Shown here one piece after another: positions 1-6,018 of a stretch of 9,026 nt of DNA (position 1 is the first letter of the stretch; each line of letters begins with the position of its first letter). The position numbers and the translations under genes were made by a program. The notes beneath the pieces were generated by a model. The model ran no database searches, was not told the DNA's origin, and saw nothing but the letters and a program-made list of their open reading frames with translations. The stretch spans positions 1-9,026 of the forward strand of contig JANXTD010000677.1 of assembly GCA_025352585.1 (NCBI GenBank), given 5' to 3'. Source of the stretch: Fimbriiglobus sp. (GTDB lineage: Bacteria > Planctomycetota > Planctomycetia > Gemmatales > Gemmataceae).

Positions 1-1
1 C

Positions 2-1113
2 GAGATCACCATCCCGGACTTCGACGTGGCGTGCGCCGTCGTCATCACGCCCGACCTCGGCCCGACCGGCAAGGTCGTCCGCTGGCAGGACAACGCGACC
101 TTCCGCAGCGGCGAGACGGCGGCCCGGTGGGCCCAACTCCAGGCCGTCGAGCAGTACGAGAAGACCTGCCGGACGCACGCGGCGATTATCGCGGCCGGCG
201 GCCTGGAGCACGAGTTCACGCCGGAGCTTTTGGGCAAGTCGAAGGAGTCGATGGGCAAGGCCCGCGAGTTCTTCGACAACATCAGTGGGACGTGGCCTAC
301 CGCGAGAGCCGCCGGGCGCTGCGGCCGCTGCGCCAGTTGATGCGGGCCGACTGGGACCGGGCGGTGCAGTCGCTCGACGCGCCGAGCGCCTCGCCGTTCG
401 CGGTGAGCTTCTACTCGCTGCCGCAGCACTACGCCCTCGCGGCCGAGGTGCGCGCGTCGCGGCCGGCCGGCAACGGCTTCCCGCACGGCGGCTTCGAGCT
501 TAACGCCAAGGCCCCGGCGGCCGGCGCGGCGATCGACTCGCTGCCCGGCTGGAAGGCGCGCAAGACGATCCTCGACGCGGCCGACGGGGTCGTCGCGATC
601 CTGAACTCCGACGCCCCCGGCGTCGCCGACCCGCCGCTGCCGTCGATCGTCCTCAACACCGACCGCAACGCCCCGCTGCGGGCGACGCTGCCGCCGCCGG
701 ACTTGCGGCGGCCCAACTTGTGCAACCACACGCTGTCGCTGGTGATCGCGCCGCGGCCCGGCGTGGAGAAGGACGGCAGCCCCGCCGCGCCGACGCAGGC
801 GCTCGAGCGGGCGGTCGTCGCCGCGGACAGCCCCGCCGCCGACTTCGCGCCGGGTGCCCTCGTCCGGGTGAGCTTCTGGGTGAAGGTGCCGGCCCCGGTC
901 CAGGCCGCCGCTGACGGCCTGGTCGCCTTCGACAGCGCCGGCGGCGAGCCGCTGGGGGTGCGCGTCCGGTACCAGCCGACCTGGAAGCAGTACAACCTGT
1001 ACCGCCGCGTCCCGGCCGACGGCAAAATCTCGATGACCTTCGCGCTGACCGGCTTCGGCGTCGCCTACATCGACGACGTGAGGATCGAGCCGATGGTGTC
1101 CGCGGGGAACTGA
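2..1113 (+). CDS. C-terminal part of a large planctomycete multidomain protein, partial at 5' end and frameshifted
   Basis: The gene enters from outside the window in frame 2 (first residues EITIPDFDVACAVVITPD) and stays in that frame to about 283, where the reading continues in frame 1 to the TGA at 1111-1113. Read across the break, the protein gives NI-QWDVAYRESRRALRPL, which is continuous and sensible. In order I see a beta strand of a preceding domain, a helical region (about 40-330) and, after a SFYSLPQHYAL segment, a Gly/Pro-rich beta region ending in VRVRYQPTWKQYNLYRRVP and VAYIDDVRIEP. That ending resembles galactose-binding jelly-roll or carbohydrate-binding modules, with a DDV motif near the last strand. 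From memory, planctomycetes carry large secreted or cell-surface proteins with this same tail; the substrate is unknown. The frame after the break is intact to the stop, so this is either a recent mutation or a sequencing error. Confidence 0.75.
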   Translation, partial: DHHPGLRRGVRRRHHARPRPDRQGRPLAGQRDLPQRRDGGPVGPTPGRRAVREDLPDARGDYRGRRPGARVHAGAFGQVEGVDGQGPRVLRQHQWDVAYRESRRALRPLRQLMRADWDRAVQSLDAPSASPFAVSFYSLPQHYALAAEVRASRPAGNGFPHGGFELNAKAPAAGAAIDSLPGWKARKTILDAADGVVAILNSDAPGVADPPLPSIVLNTDRNAPLRATLPPPDLRRPNLCNHTLSLVIAPRPGVEKDGSPAAPTQALERAVVAADSPAADFAPGALVRVSFWVKVPAPVQAAADGLVAFDSAGGEPLGVRVRYQPTWKQYNLYRRVPADGKISMTFALTGFGVAYIDDVRIEPMVSAGN

Positions 1114-1117
1114 CCGG

Positions 1118-1132
1118 GGCGGGGTTTCCGCC
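1118..1132. terminator. possible GC hairpin between convergent genes
   Basis: GGCGG at 1118-1122 pairs with CCGCC at 1128-1132 around a 5-nt loop, in the 39-bp gap between the convergent stops at 1113 and 1153. There is no T-run on either side, so at best it is a weak or bidirectional terminator. In DNA this rich in G and C such short stems also arise by chance. Confidence 0.2.
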
Positions 1133-1152
1133 GCCGCCGGCGACTTCCGGGC

Positions 1153-1551
1153 CTAGCCGCCCGTCGCGTCTTCGCCCCGAGTTTCCCCGGACGCCGCCGT
1201 CGCGGAATCGAGGAGCCAGTACAGCCCGACGCCTGGCAGCGAACCCAGGCCCAGCGGGATGACCAACTCGAACATGCGGATCGAGTCGCGCACCGACGCG
1301 TAGGCCAGCAGCGCGGCGAAGGCCCCGGCCCCGGCGAGCAGGCCTGGAACGATCGCCAACAACCGGCGCTCGGCCCCGGCCGCGGCGGCGACCCCGCCCC
1401 CCAACACGGCGACGATTCCGCACATCCCGACCAGTCCAGGGCTGTCGGTTTTGTCCGTGAACACGACCATGCCCGGCAGGCCGACGGCCAGCCCGAACAG
1501 CACCATGCCGACCTTGCGCCGGCCCGCCCGCTCTTCCGCAGTCCGCTCCAC
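1153..1551 (-). CDS. small four-helix integral membrane protein, unknown function
   Basis: I do not recognise a family. From the GTG at 1551 the protein has 132 residues: a charged N-terminus (ERTAEERAGRRKV), then four hydrophobic segments at about 16-33 (MVLFGLAVGLPGMVVFT), 39-60 (Gly/Ala-rich), 64-86 and 93-115, and a polar C-terminal tail. The positive N-terminus suggests both ends lie in the cytoplasm. The ATG at 1506 would give 117 residues and has AAGG about 5 nt upstream. I prefer the GTG because the basic stretch before helix 1 looks like a genuine topogenic signal, but the choice is open. It lies 89 bp downstream of the TIGR01777 gene on the same strand and may be cotranscribed with it. 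It converges on the broken gene at 2-1113. Gly-rich, evenly spaced helices suggest a small structural membrane protein and show no catalytic motif. Confidence 0.65.
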   Translation of the reverse strand: MERTAEERAGRRKVGMVLFGLAVGLPGMVVFTDKTDSPGLVGMCGIVAVLGGGVAAAAGAERRLLAIVPGLLAGAGAFAALLAYASVRDSIRMFELVIPLGLGSLPGVGLYWLLDSATAASGETRGEDATGG

Positions 1552-1640
1552 GATTGGCCCCCGTCCGATGGTAGTGCGTCGCCCCGAGCGTGCGACCTCA
1601 GGGGCATCATCGCAGGTCGGGCCGGCTCCGCAACGACCAT

Positions 1641-3023
1641 TCACCGGCCCAGCACACTGCGCAGCGCGAAGACGAGGTCGGGGTGGTCGAAGGCGTAGCC
1701 GGCGGCGGTCAGCCGCGCGGGTCGGACGCGGAGGCTCGCCAGCAGCGCGGCGTCGGCCAGCTCGCCGAACAGCAGCCGTAGCGCCGGCGCGGGGACCGTC
1801 AGCAGGTAGGGGCGGTTCAGCACGTCGGCGAGGGTGCGGCCGAAGTCGCGGTTGGTCACCGGGTTCGGGGCCGTCAGGTTGATGGGGCCGCGCATTGTCT
1901 CGGTCATCAGCGCGTGGTGGATGCCGCCGATCAGGTCGTTGAGCGTGATCCAACTGACGTACTGCGTGCCCCCGCCGAGGACCGCGCCGTTGCCGGTGCG
2001 GAACGCGGGGAGTTGCTTGCCGAGCGCGCCGCCCTTCGGCGTGAGCACCACGCCGATGCGCAGGTTGACGACGCGGACGCCGGCGTCGGCGGCCCGGTGC
2101 GTCGGGCCTTCCCACGCCTGGCCCACGTCGGCCAGGAAGCCGGTGCCGGCTGGCGAGTCTTCGGTGAGCACCTCGTCGCCGCCGACGCCGTAGACGCCGA
2201 CGGCCGACGCGCTCAGGAAGACCGGGACTTTCGCGGCGACGACCGCCTCGGCCAGCCGCGCCGTCGGCCCGACGCGGCTGTCGCGGATGCGGGCCTTCTT
2301 GGCCGCCGTCCAGCGGCCGTCGGCGATGCCGTCGCCGGCCAGGTGGATGACCGCGTCGAGGCCGGCCAGCGTCGCCGGGTCGAGCGGCGCGTCCGGGGTC
2401 CAGGTCCGCGAGGTCGTGCCGTCGTCGTACGGGGCCGGCTTCACGGGGCCGCGCACCAGCCGCGCGACGCGGTGCCCGCCGGCCGACAGGAAGTTCACCA
2501 GTTCGCTGCCGATCAGCCCGCTCGACCCGGTGACCCCGACGGTCAGCGGCGGCCGGTGGGCGAACGGGGCGTGGCGGCGCAGGTCCGACGCGGTGACGGC
2601 GTGGCGGTAGGCGAACATGGCGTCGAGCTTGCCGCGCACCAACCCGCCGCCGAACAGCCGGCCGAGGCCGCCGAGCGGTAGGCGGTACTCGATGTCGTCT
2701 TCGAGGACGGACGCGGCGGGGCCGTCGGCGAGGAAGCGGTGGGTGTGCGTCCACTCGGCGAACGGCCCGCGCAACTGGCGGTCGCGGAACTGCCGGCCGG
2801 GCACGACCTCGAAGAGTTCGGCGACCCAATCCTTGCCGACCGGCCCGACGAGGCTGGCGCGCAGCGTGACCCGCTGGCCGTCGCCGAAATTCCCCACGAC
2901 GGAGGCGACTTTGACGCGCTCCCACGGCGGCGCGAGCCGGGCGAAGGCGGCCGGCCGCGCGTGCCAGTCGTAAAGCGCCGTGGCCGACGCCGGGATCGGC
3001 GAGCGAAGCGTAAATCGTTCCAT
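1641..3023 (-). CDS. SRPBCC domain fused to TIGR01777-family NAD(P)-dependent epimerase-like protein
   Basis: This is a 460-residue two-domain protein. Residues 1-150 look like an SRPBCC/START-type ligand-binding domain (MERFTLRSPIPAS start, PWERVKVASV, an EWTHTHRF strand and the DDIEYRLPLG strand typical of these cyclase-like folds). Residues 160-400 form an extended short-chain dehydrogenase (SDR) with the Rossmann motif GVTGSSGLIG at 163-172, VIHLAGDGIADGRW at 225-238, SASAVGVYG at 271-279 and the YVSWITLNDL segment at 355-364. Residues 405-452 match the C-terminal DUF1731 tail (RPYLLTVPAPALRLLFGELA). The SDR part aligns by eye with E. coli YfcH. The reaction is unknown for the whole family; cofactor binding is likely from the glycine motif. 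The start is ATG 3023, preceded by AGGGGG about 8 nt upstream. It is divergent from marC across a 63-bp gap. The N-terminal fusion suggests that the SRPBCC domain presents a hydrophobic ligand to the SDR; that is inference. Confidence 0.92.
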   Translation of the reverse strand: MERFTLRSPIPASATALYDWHARPAAFARLAPPWERVKVASVVGNFGDGQRVTLRASLVGPVGKDWVAELFEVVPGRQFRDRQLRGPFAEWTHTHRFLADGPAASVLEDDIEYRLPLGGLGRLFGGGLVRGKLDAMFAYRHAVTASDLRRHAPFAHRPPLTVGVTGSSGLIGSELVNFLSAGGHRVARLVRGPVKPAPYDDGTTSRTWTPDAPLDPATLAGLDAVIHLAGDGIADGRWTAAKKARIRDSRVGPTARLAEAVVAAKVPVFLSASAVGVYGVGGDEVLTEDSPAGTGFLADVGQAWEGPTHRAADAGVRVVNLRIGVVLTPKGGALGKQLPAFRTGNGAVLGGGTQYVSWITLNDLIGGIHHALMTETMRGPINLTAPNPVTNRDFGRTLADVLNRPYLLTVPAPALRLLFGELADAALLASLRVRPARLTAAGYAFDHPDLVFALRSVLGR

Positions 3024-3086
3024 CGGGAAACCCCCTGGCCGTATTCTTAGGCACTTGTGGACGCGGCGGGCGTACCTTAAGCGGGG
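3024..3086. promoter_or_regulatory. 63-bp divergent intergenic region
   Basis: This short gap separates the start codons of the TIGR01777 gene (minus) and marC (plus), so both promoters must lie in it or overlap the genes. It is the least GC-rich stretch nearby and contains AT-richer words (TATTCTTAG around 3042-3050 and TACCTTAA at 3073-3080) that could be -10 elements on either strand. I cannot match a convincing -35 at a proper spacing. No operator palindrome is obvious. Confidence 0.4.
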
Positions 3087-3728
3087 ATGTTCGACTTCAC
3101 CCTCACGGCGCTGGTGTCGCTGCTGTTCCTCGTGGACCCGCCGGGCACGATCCCGCCGTTCTTGGCGCTGACGGCCCGCTACGCCCCGCGCAAGCGCCGC
3201 CGCACCGCGCTGGTCGCCTGCGTCGCCGCCACGGCGATCATGACGGCGTTCGCGCTGGTCGGCACCTGGCTCTTCGCGAAACTCGGGCTGTCGCTGCCGG
3301 CCTTCCAGATCGCCGGCGGGCTGATCCTGTTTTTGGTCGCGCTCGACATGATCCGCGAGAAGACCGAGTCGGGCGACGACGCGGCCGTCGAGGGGGCCGA
3401 GGCCGACGGCTCCGCCGACGCCGGCGACGTGGCCATCACGCCCCTGGCGGTGCCGCTGCTCGCCGGGCCGGCCGCGCTCTCGACGGTCGCGGTGCTCATG
3501 AGCCGGGCGACGAACGTCTTCGAGTCGGCCGGGGTCTTCGTCGCCATCGGCCTGACCGGCCTGACCGCCTACGCCACGCTGCGACTCGCCGACCCCATCC
3601 AGCGCCGGCTCGGCGTGACCGGCATCCATGTCGTCGGCCGCGTACTGGGGCTGGTGCTGGCCGGCATCGCCGTGCAGTTCGTCCTCGACGGCCTCGCCGC
3701 CGCGAAAATCATCCCCCCCGTCAACTGA
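3087..3728 (+). CDS. MarC-family integral membrane protein (UPF0056)
   Basis: This 213-residue protein sits in the cytoplasmic membrane with about six hydrophobic segments (roughly 5-30, 40-63, 71-90, 115-136, 146-165, 180-205). Family signatures are clear: LVDPPGTIPPFLALT at 15-29, FQIAGGLILFLVALDMIRE at 73-91 and ITPLAVPLLAGPAALSTV at 117-134. MarC proteins were once linked to multiple antibiotic resistance, but that link was later withdrawn. They are often called NAAT transporters, yet the substrate is generally unproven. The loop at about 91-114 is acidic (EKTESGDDAAVEGAEADG) and follows the third helix, as in other members. The ATG at 3087 is the first possible start, because a TAA lies in frame at 3078; a GGGG run abuts it and no well-spaced Shine-Dalgarno is seen. 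The stop overlaps the ribosome-binding site of the next gene, so the two are probably one operon. Confidence 0.93.
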   Translation: MFDFTLTALVSLLFLVDPPGTIPPFLALTARYAPRKRRRTALVACVAATAIMTAFALVGTWLFAKLGLSLPAFQIAGGLILFLVALDMIREKTESGDDAAVEGAEADGSADAGDVAITPLAVPLLAGPAALSTVAVLMSRATNVFESAGVFVAIGLTGLTAYATLRLADPIQRRLGVTGIHVVGRVLGLVLAGIAVQFVLDGLAAAKIIPPVN

Positions 3729-3732
3729 GGAG
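3727..3732 (+). promoter_or_regulatory. Shine-Dalgarno overlapping the marC stop codon
   Basis: GAGGAG begins inside the TGA of marC and sits 5 nt before the ATG at 3738. It is one of the clearest ribosome-binding sites in the window. It fixes the start of the mutarotase-like gene and indicates coupled translation. Confidence 0.75.
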
Positions 3733-3737
3733 TTCCG

Positions 3738-4709
3738 ATGTCCCGTGGGTTACTGCTGATCGTTCTGTTTGCGGCCCAAGTTTCGGCGCAAGACTACCCG
3801 AAGGCGGCCGTCACCGGCAAGTCGTCGGCGTTCACGCTGTATCTGCCCGACGACGCGAAGGGCTTCTATCGCGGCACCCGCTTCGACCGGGGCGGCGTCG
3901 TCGCCGACTGGAAGGTCAACGGCGCGACGCTGTTCCACGCCTGGAAGTCCGGCCAGGACGCCGGCAGCGCCGACGACATTACCGGCCCCTGCGAGGAGTT
4001 CGACACGGCCGGCCCCGCCGACTACGCCGCCACCAAGGTGGGCGACACCTTCGTCAAGATCGGCGTCGGCGAACTCCGCAAGGACAAGGACGAGCCGTAC
4101 CAGTTCATGCGCACCTACCCGGTCGTCAACCCCGGCAAGCGGACCCTGACCGTCGTCGCCGGCAAGTACACGTTCACGCACGAAGTCGCGGCGAACTCCG
4201 GCGTGGGGTACAAGCTCGTCAAGACAGTCGAGTCGGCCGACGACGACACCGCCGCCGTGCTGAAGTTGCGCTCGACGCTGACCAACACCGGCACCCGGCC
4301 GATCACGACGCGCGTCTACAACCACAACTTCTTCAACGCCAACCGCGACCCCGTCGGCCCGAACTACGCGATTGACTTCGCCGGCAAACTTCGCGTGACG
4401 AAGTCCGAAGGCCGCTACGACGAACTGGCCGGCAACGGCGCGGGCGCGCTGACGTTCCGCGGCAAGCTCGACGCTGGCTACGTCTACGCCGAGTACGCCG
4501 ACCTGCCGAAGACGCCGTACCGCTTCACGATGCGGCACGCCCCGTCGGGCACCGCCGTCGAGGTGAGCAGCGACCGGCCGATGAGCGCGTTGCGCGTCTG
4601 GGGCCTCTCGACGGTGATTTGCCCCGAGCCGTTCGTCGCCATCGACGACTTGCCGCCGGGCAAGTCGTTCGCCTGGGCGACGACCTACCGCGTGCCGCTG
4701 ACCAAGTGA
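3738..4709 (+). CDS. secreted mutarotase-like (aldose 1-epimerase fold) protein
   Basis: This 323-residue protein has a signal peptide (basic SR, then GLLLIVLFAAQ, and cleavage expected after VSA at residue 17), so it is exported. The mature part is beta-rich and carries GFYRGTRFDRGGVVADW at 42-58, GPCEEFD at 83-89, MRTYPVVNPG at 124-133 and YNHNFFNAN at 194-202. In planctomycete proteins of this type the YRGTRFD and NHNFF motifs go with the galactose mutarotase-like superfamily, where histidines and acids act on sugars. I infer a periplasmic sugar-binding or sugar-isomerising role; the substrate is not evident and catalysis is unproven. The start is firm: GAGGAG at 3727-3732 lies 5 nt before ATG 3738 and overlaps the marC stop codon, which implies translational coupling. 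No functional link between MarC and this fold is known to me. Confidence 0.78.
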   Translation: MSRGLLLIVLFAAQVSAQDYPKAAVTGKSSAFTLYLPDDAKGFYRGTRFDRGGVVADWKVNGATLFHAWKSGQDAGSADDITGPCEEFDTAGPADYAATKVGDTFVKIGVGELRKDKDEPYQFMRTYPVVNPGKRTLTVVAGKYTFTHEVAANSGVGYKLVKTVESADDDTAAVLKLRSTLTNTGTRPITTRVYNHNFFNANRDPVGPNYAIDFAGKLRVTKSEGRYDELAGNGAGALTFRGKLDAGYVYAEYADLPKTPYRFTMRHAPSGTAVEVSSDRPMSALRVWGLSTVICPEPFVAIDDLPPGKSFAWATTYRVPLTK

Positions 4710-4721
4710 CGGCTTCCGCCG

Positions 4722-4750
4722 TTGAACCGACCCTCCGACCGGCCTACACT
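4722..4750 (+). promoter_or_regulatory. sigma70-type promoter, possibly leaderless
   Basis: TTGAAC at 4722-4727 and TACACT at 4745-4750 match the -35 and -10 consensus at 4 of 6 positions each and are separated by exactly 17 nt. A start of transcription 6-8 nt after the -10 would fall at about 4756-4758, at or next to the ATG at 4759. No Shine-Dalgarno precedes that ATG, which fits a leaderless or nearly leaderless mRNA for the sulfur-relay operon. It lies in the 49-bp gap after the mutarotase-like gene. Confidence 0.55.
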
Positions 4751-4758
4751 GCACCTGC

Positions 4759-5274
4759 ATGAGTCGATCCGCCGAAGCCGTCCTGCTGCGAATTGTCGGC
4801 CGCCCGTGTACCGGGTGCGGCGGCCGGTGCCTGGCGCGGGAGGCGGTCTGGAGTATCGCCCTCGGGTTCAAGGACGCGCCGCGTTGCCTGCCGTGCCTCG
4901 GACTCGGACTCGGGCGCGAACCCGGCGAACTTCGGACGCACCTCGACGACTACGTCCGCCGCCGCGAGTGTTACACGGCGGCGTGGGCCGAAGCCGTTCG
5001 CCTCGACGGGGACGAAACCGGGGGCGCTGGGGCGACCCGAACCGCGACGCCCGACGTCGAAGAGGTCGCCTGGGACGCGGGGGCGATCGGCTGCGGCGAG
5101 TTGGCGTTGGCGTTGCGCATGAAGCTGCTGCCGCTGCCGCCGGGGTCGGTCGTCGCGGTGACCGCGACCGACCCGGCCGCCCCCGAGGACGTGCCGGCCT
5201 GGTGCCGGCTGACGGGTCACACGTTGGTGTCCGCGTCGCCGCCCGTGTACCGCATCCGCCGCAAGGGAGTCTGA
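4759..5274 (+). CDS. TusA-like sulfur carrier with N-terminal Cys-rich domain
   Basis: This 171-residue protein has two parts. Residues 1-75 hold six cysteines, C17xxC20xxxC24, C43xxC46 and C71, in a layout that suggests a zinc-ribbon-like or Fe-S-binding module; I cannot name the family. Residues 104-169 match the TusA/SirA fold: WDAGAIGCGELALALRMKLL, then a strand ending in ATDPAAPEDVPAWCRLTGH and a final YRIRRK. TusA passes persulfide sulfur on one conserved Cys, here C112. The usual CPxP is CGEL, so the Cys is kept and both prolines are lost. It is the first gene of a tight operon with a DsrE-like protein, a lipoprotein and a TusA-MetE fusion, which supports a cytoplasmic sulfur-transfer role. 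The ATG at 4759 has no Shine-Dalgarno but follows a good promoter. The Cys-rich domain might receive or store sulfur or bind a metal; this is inference. Confidence 0.82.
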   Translation: MSRSAEAVLLRIVGRPCTGCGGRCLAREAVWSIALGFKDAPRCLPCLGLGLGREPGELRTHLDDYVRRRECYTAAWAEAVRLDGDETGGAGATRTATPDVEEVAWDAGAIGCGELALALRMKLLPLPPGSVVAVTATDPAAPEDVPAWCRLTGHTLVSASPPVYRIRRKGV

Positions 5275-5277
5275 GTG

Positions 5278-5640
5278 ATGGCCGGGAAATTCTGCGTGAG
5301 TCTGACCGCCGGCACCGACGACCCCGACCGGGCGACGGTCGCCTTCGTCGTCGCCAACGCGGCGGTGGCGTGTGACCAGGAGGCGGTCGTCTTCCTGAGC
5401 ACCGAGGCGGTCCGACTGGCGGTGAGTGGGGCCGCGGATGCGGTCGCCGAGGAGGGGTTCGCGCCGCTCAAGGACCTCATCGCCAACTTCGCGGCGGCGG
5501 GTGGCACGATCTTCGTCTGCTCGCCGTGCTTCAAGAAGCGGCAACTCGACGCCGCAAGTCTCGTACCGGGCGCGGTGATCGTCGGCGGGGCGAAGCTGGT
5601 CGAGTTCATGGCCGGCGGCTGCCCGAGCGTGTCGTATTAA
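5278..5640 (+). CDS. DsrE-family sulfur-relay protein
   Basis: This 120-residue protein covers a full DsrE/TusD/YchN-type domain: an N-terminal strand KFCVSLTAG, a helix (RATVAFVVANAAVA), EAVVFLSTEAVRLA at 36-49, and FAAAGGTIFVCSPCFKKRQL at 71-90 with C81xxC84 in the position of the family's active-site cysteine. The end (GAVIVGGAKLVEFMAGG) is also typical. Family members accept or donate persulfide sulfur, commonly with TusA as partner, and form cytoplasmic oligomers. The preceding tusA-like stop is 3 nt away. AAGGGAG at 5263-5269 serves as Shine-Dalgarno. The GTG at 5275, abutting the previous stop, is an equally possible start that adds one residue. No TusB, TusC, TusE or MnmA homologue is present in the window, so a tRNA-thiolation role is not supported here. 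Confidence 0.88.
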   Translation: MAGKFCVSLTAGTDDPDRATVAFVVANAAVACDQEAVVFLSTEAVRLAVSGAADAVAEEGFAPLKDLIANFAAAGGTIFVCSPCFKKRQLDAASLVPGAVIVGGAKLVEFMAGGCPSVSY

Positions 5641-6010
5641 CGCCGCGGGCAGACTCGCCGCGGCGGTCCTGATCCTGGCCGTCACCGGGTGTGGCGAGCG
5701 TCGATCGGCTGCGGAGCTTGAGCGGGGCCGCGTCGCCGTGGCCGCCGCCCTCGACTCGTGGAAGGCCAACGAGTCGCCCGCCAAACTGAAGGCACTGCCG
5801 GACCCCGTCGAGTTCCCCGAAGACCTGCGTGGCAACTTCACGCTCGTCAGTTACACCCTCGGCAAGGTCGATGGCACCGACCCGGTCGTGATCCGCTACT
5901 CCGTCACCCTGAGTCTGAAGGACCGCAAGGGCAAGCTCACCGAGCGCGAGGCGGTGTACGCCGTGGCCCTGAAGTCCCCCGTGGTGGTCGCCCGCGACCC
6001 GTACTATTGA
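5636..6010 (+). CDS. small planctomycete-type lipoprotein with ATT start
   Basis: The first conventional start in this frame is GTG 5738, but the open frame continues upstream and encodes a complete lipoprotein signal: from ATT 5636, residues INAAGRLAAAVLILAVTGC with lipobox V16-T17-G18-C19. No ATG, GTG or TTG lies between the in-frame stop at 5576 and GTG 5738, and the CTGs at 5669 and 5675 would leave too short a signal. The ATT overlaps the TAA of the DsrE gene, so reinitiation is plausible. From ATT the precursor has 124 residues. The mature part has a helix (LERGRVAVAAALDSWK), a Pro-rich turn and beta strands (NFTLVSYTLGK, VIRYSVTLSLKD, REAVYAVALKSP). It resembles short conserved planctomycete lipoproteins with a DSWK or similar helix motif and no known function. 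The residue after Cys is Gly, which does not suggest inner-membrane retention. Its presence inside a sulfur-relay operon is unexplained. Confidence 0.72.
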   Translation: MNAAGRLAAAVLILAVTGCGERRSAAELERGRVAVAAALDSWKANESPAKLKALPDPVEFPEDLRGNFTLVSYTLGKVDGTDPVVIRYSVTLSLKDRKGKLTEREAVYAVALKSPVVVARDPYY

Positions 6011-6018
6011 GCGACGCC

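Noticed and set aside
31..282. Frame-1 N-terminus of the first gene
   Set aside because: Residues before about 283 in this frame are Arg/Gly/Pro-rich, while frame 2 gives a sensible protein continuing from outside the window.
1153..3054. 633-codon minus-strand frame overlapping the TIGR01777 gene
   Set aside because: Its first 470 or so codons are Arg/Pro/Gly-rich shadow of the real gene in another frame. Only the last part (from about 1551) is a credible membrane protein.
1641..3629. Long minus-strand reading frame extending the TIGR01777 gene upstream through marC
   Set aside because: Past the ATG at 3023 the translation turns into low-complexity Arg/Gln/Gly sequence antisense to marC. 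The family-like N-terminus begins exactly at MERFTL.
3750..4871. Long minus-strand frame opposite the mutarotase-like gene
   Set aside because: It is Arg/Val/Gly-rich without motifs, and the plus strand has a signal peptide, a Shine-Dalgarno site and recognisable motifs.
4744..5841. 365-codon minus-strand frame under the sulfur operon
   Set aside because: Its translation is low-complexity and spans three well-supported genes on the other strand, as expected in very GC-rich DNA with few stop codons.
5758..6018. Upstream extension of the TusA-MetE frame into the lipoprotein gene
   Set aside because: The extension is Arg/His-rich and overlaps a well-supported lipoprotein. The TusA domain begins only after GTG 6019, or TTG 6007 at most.
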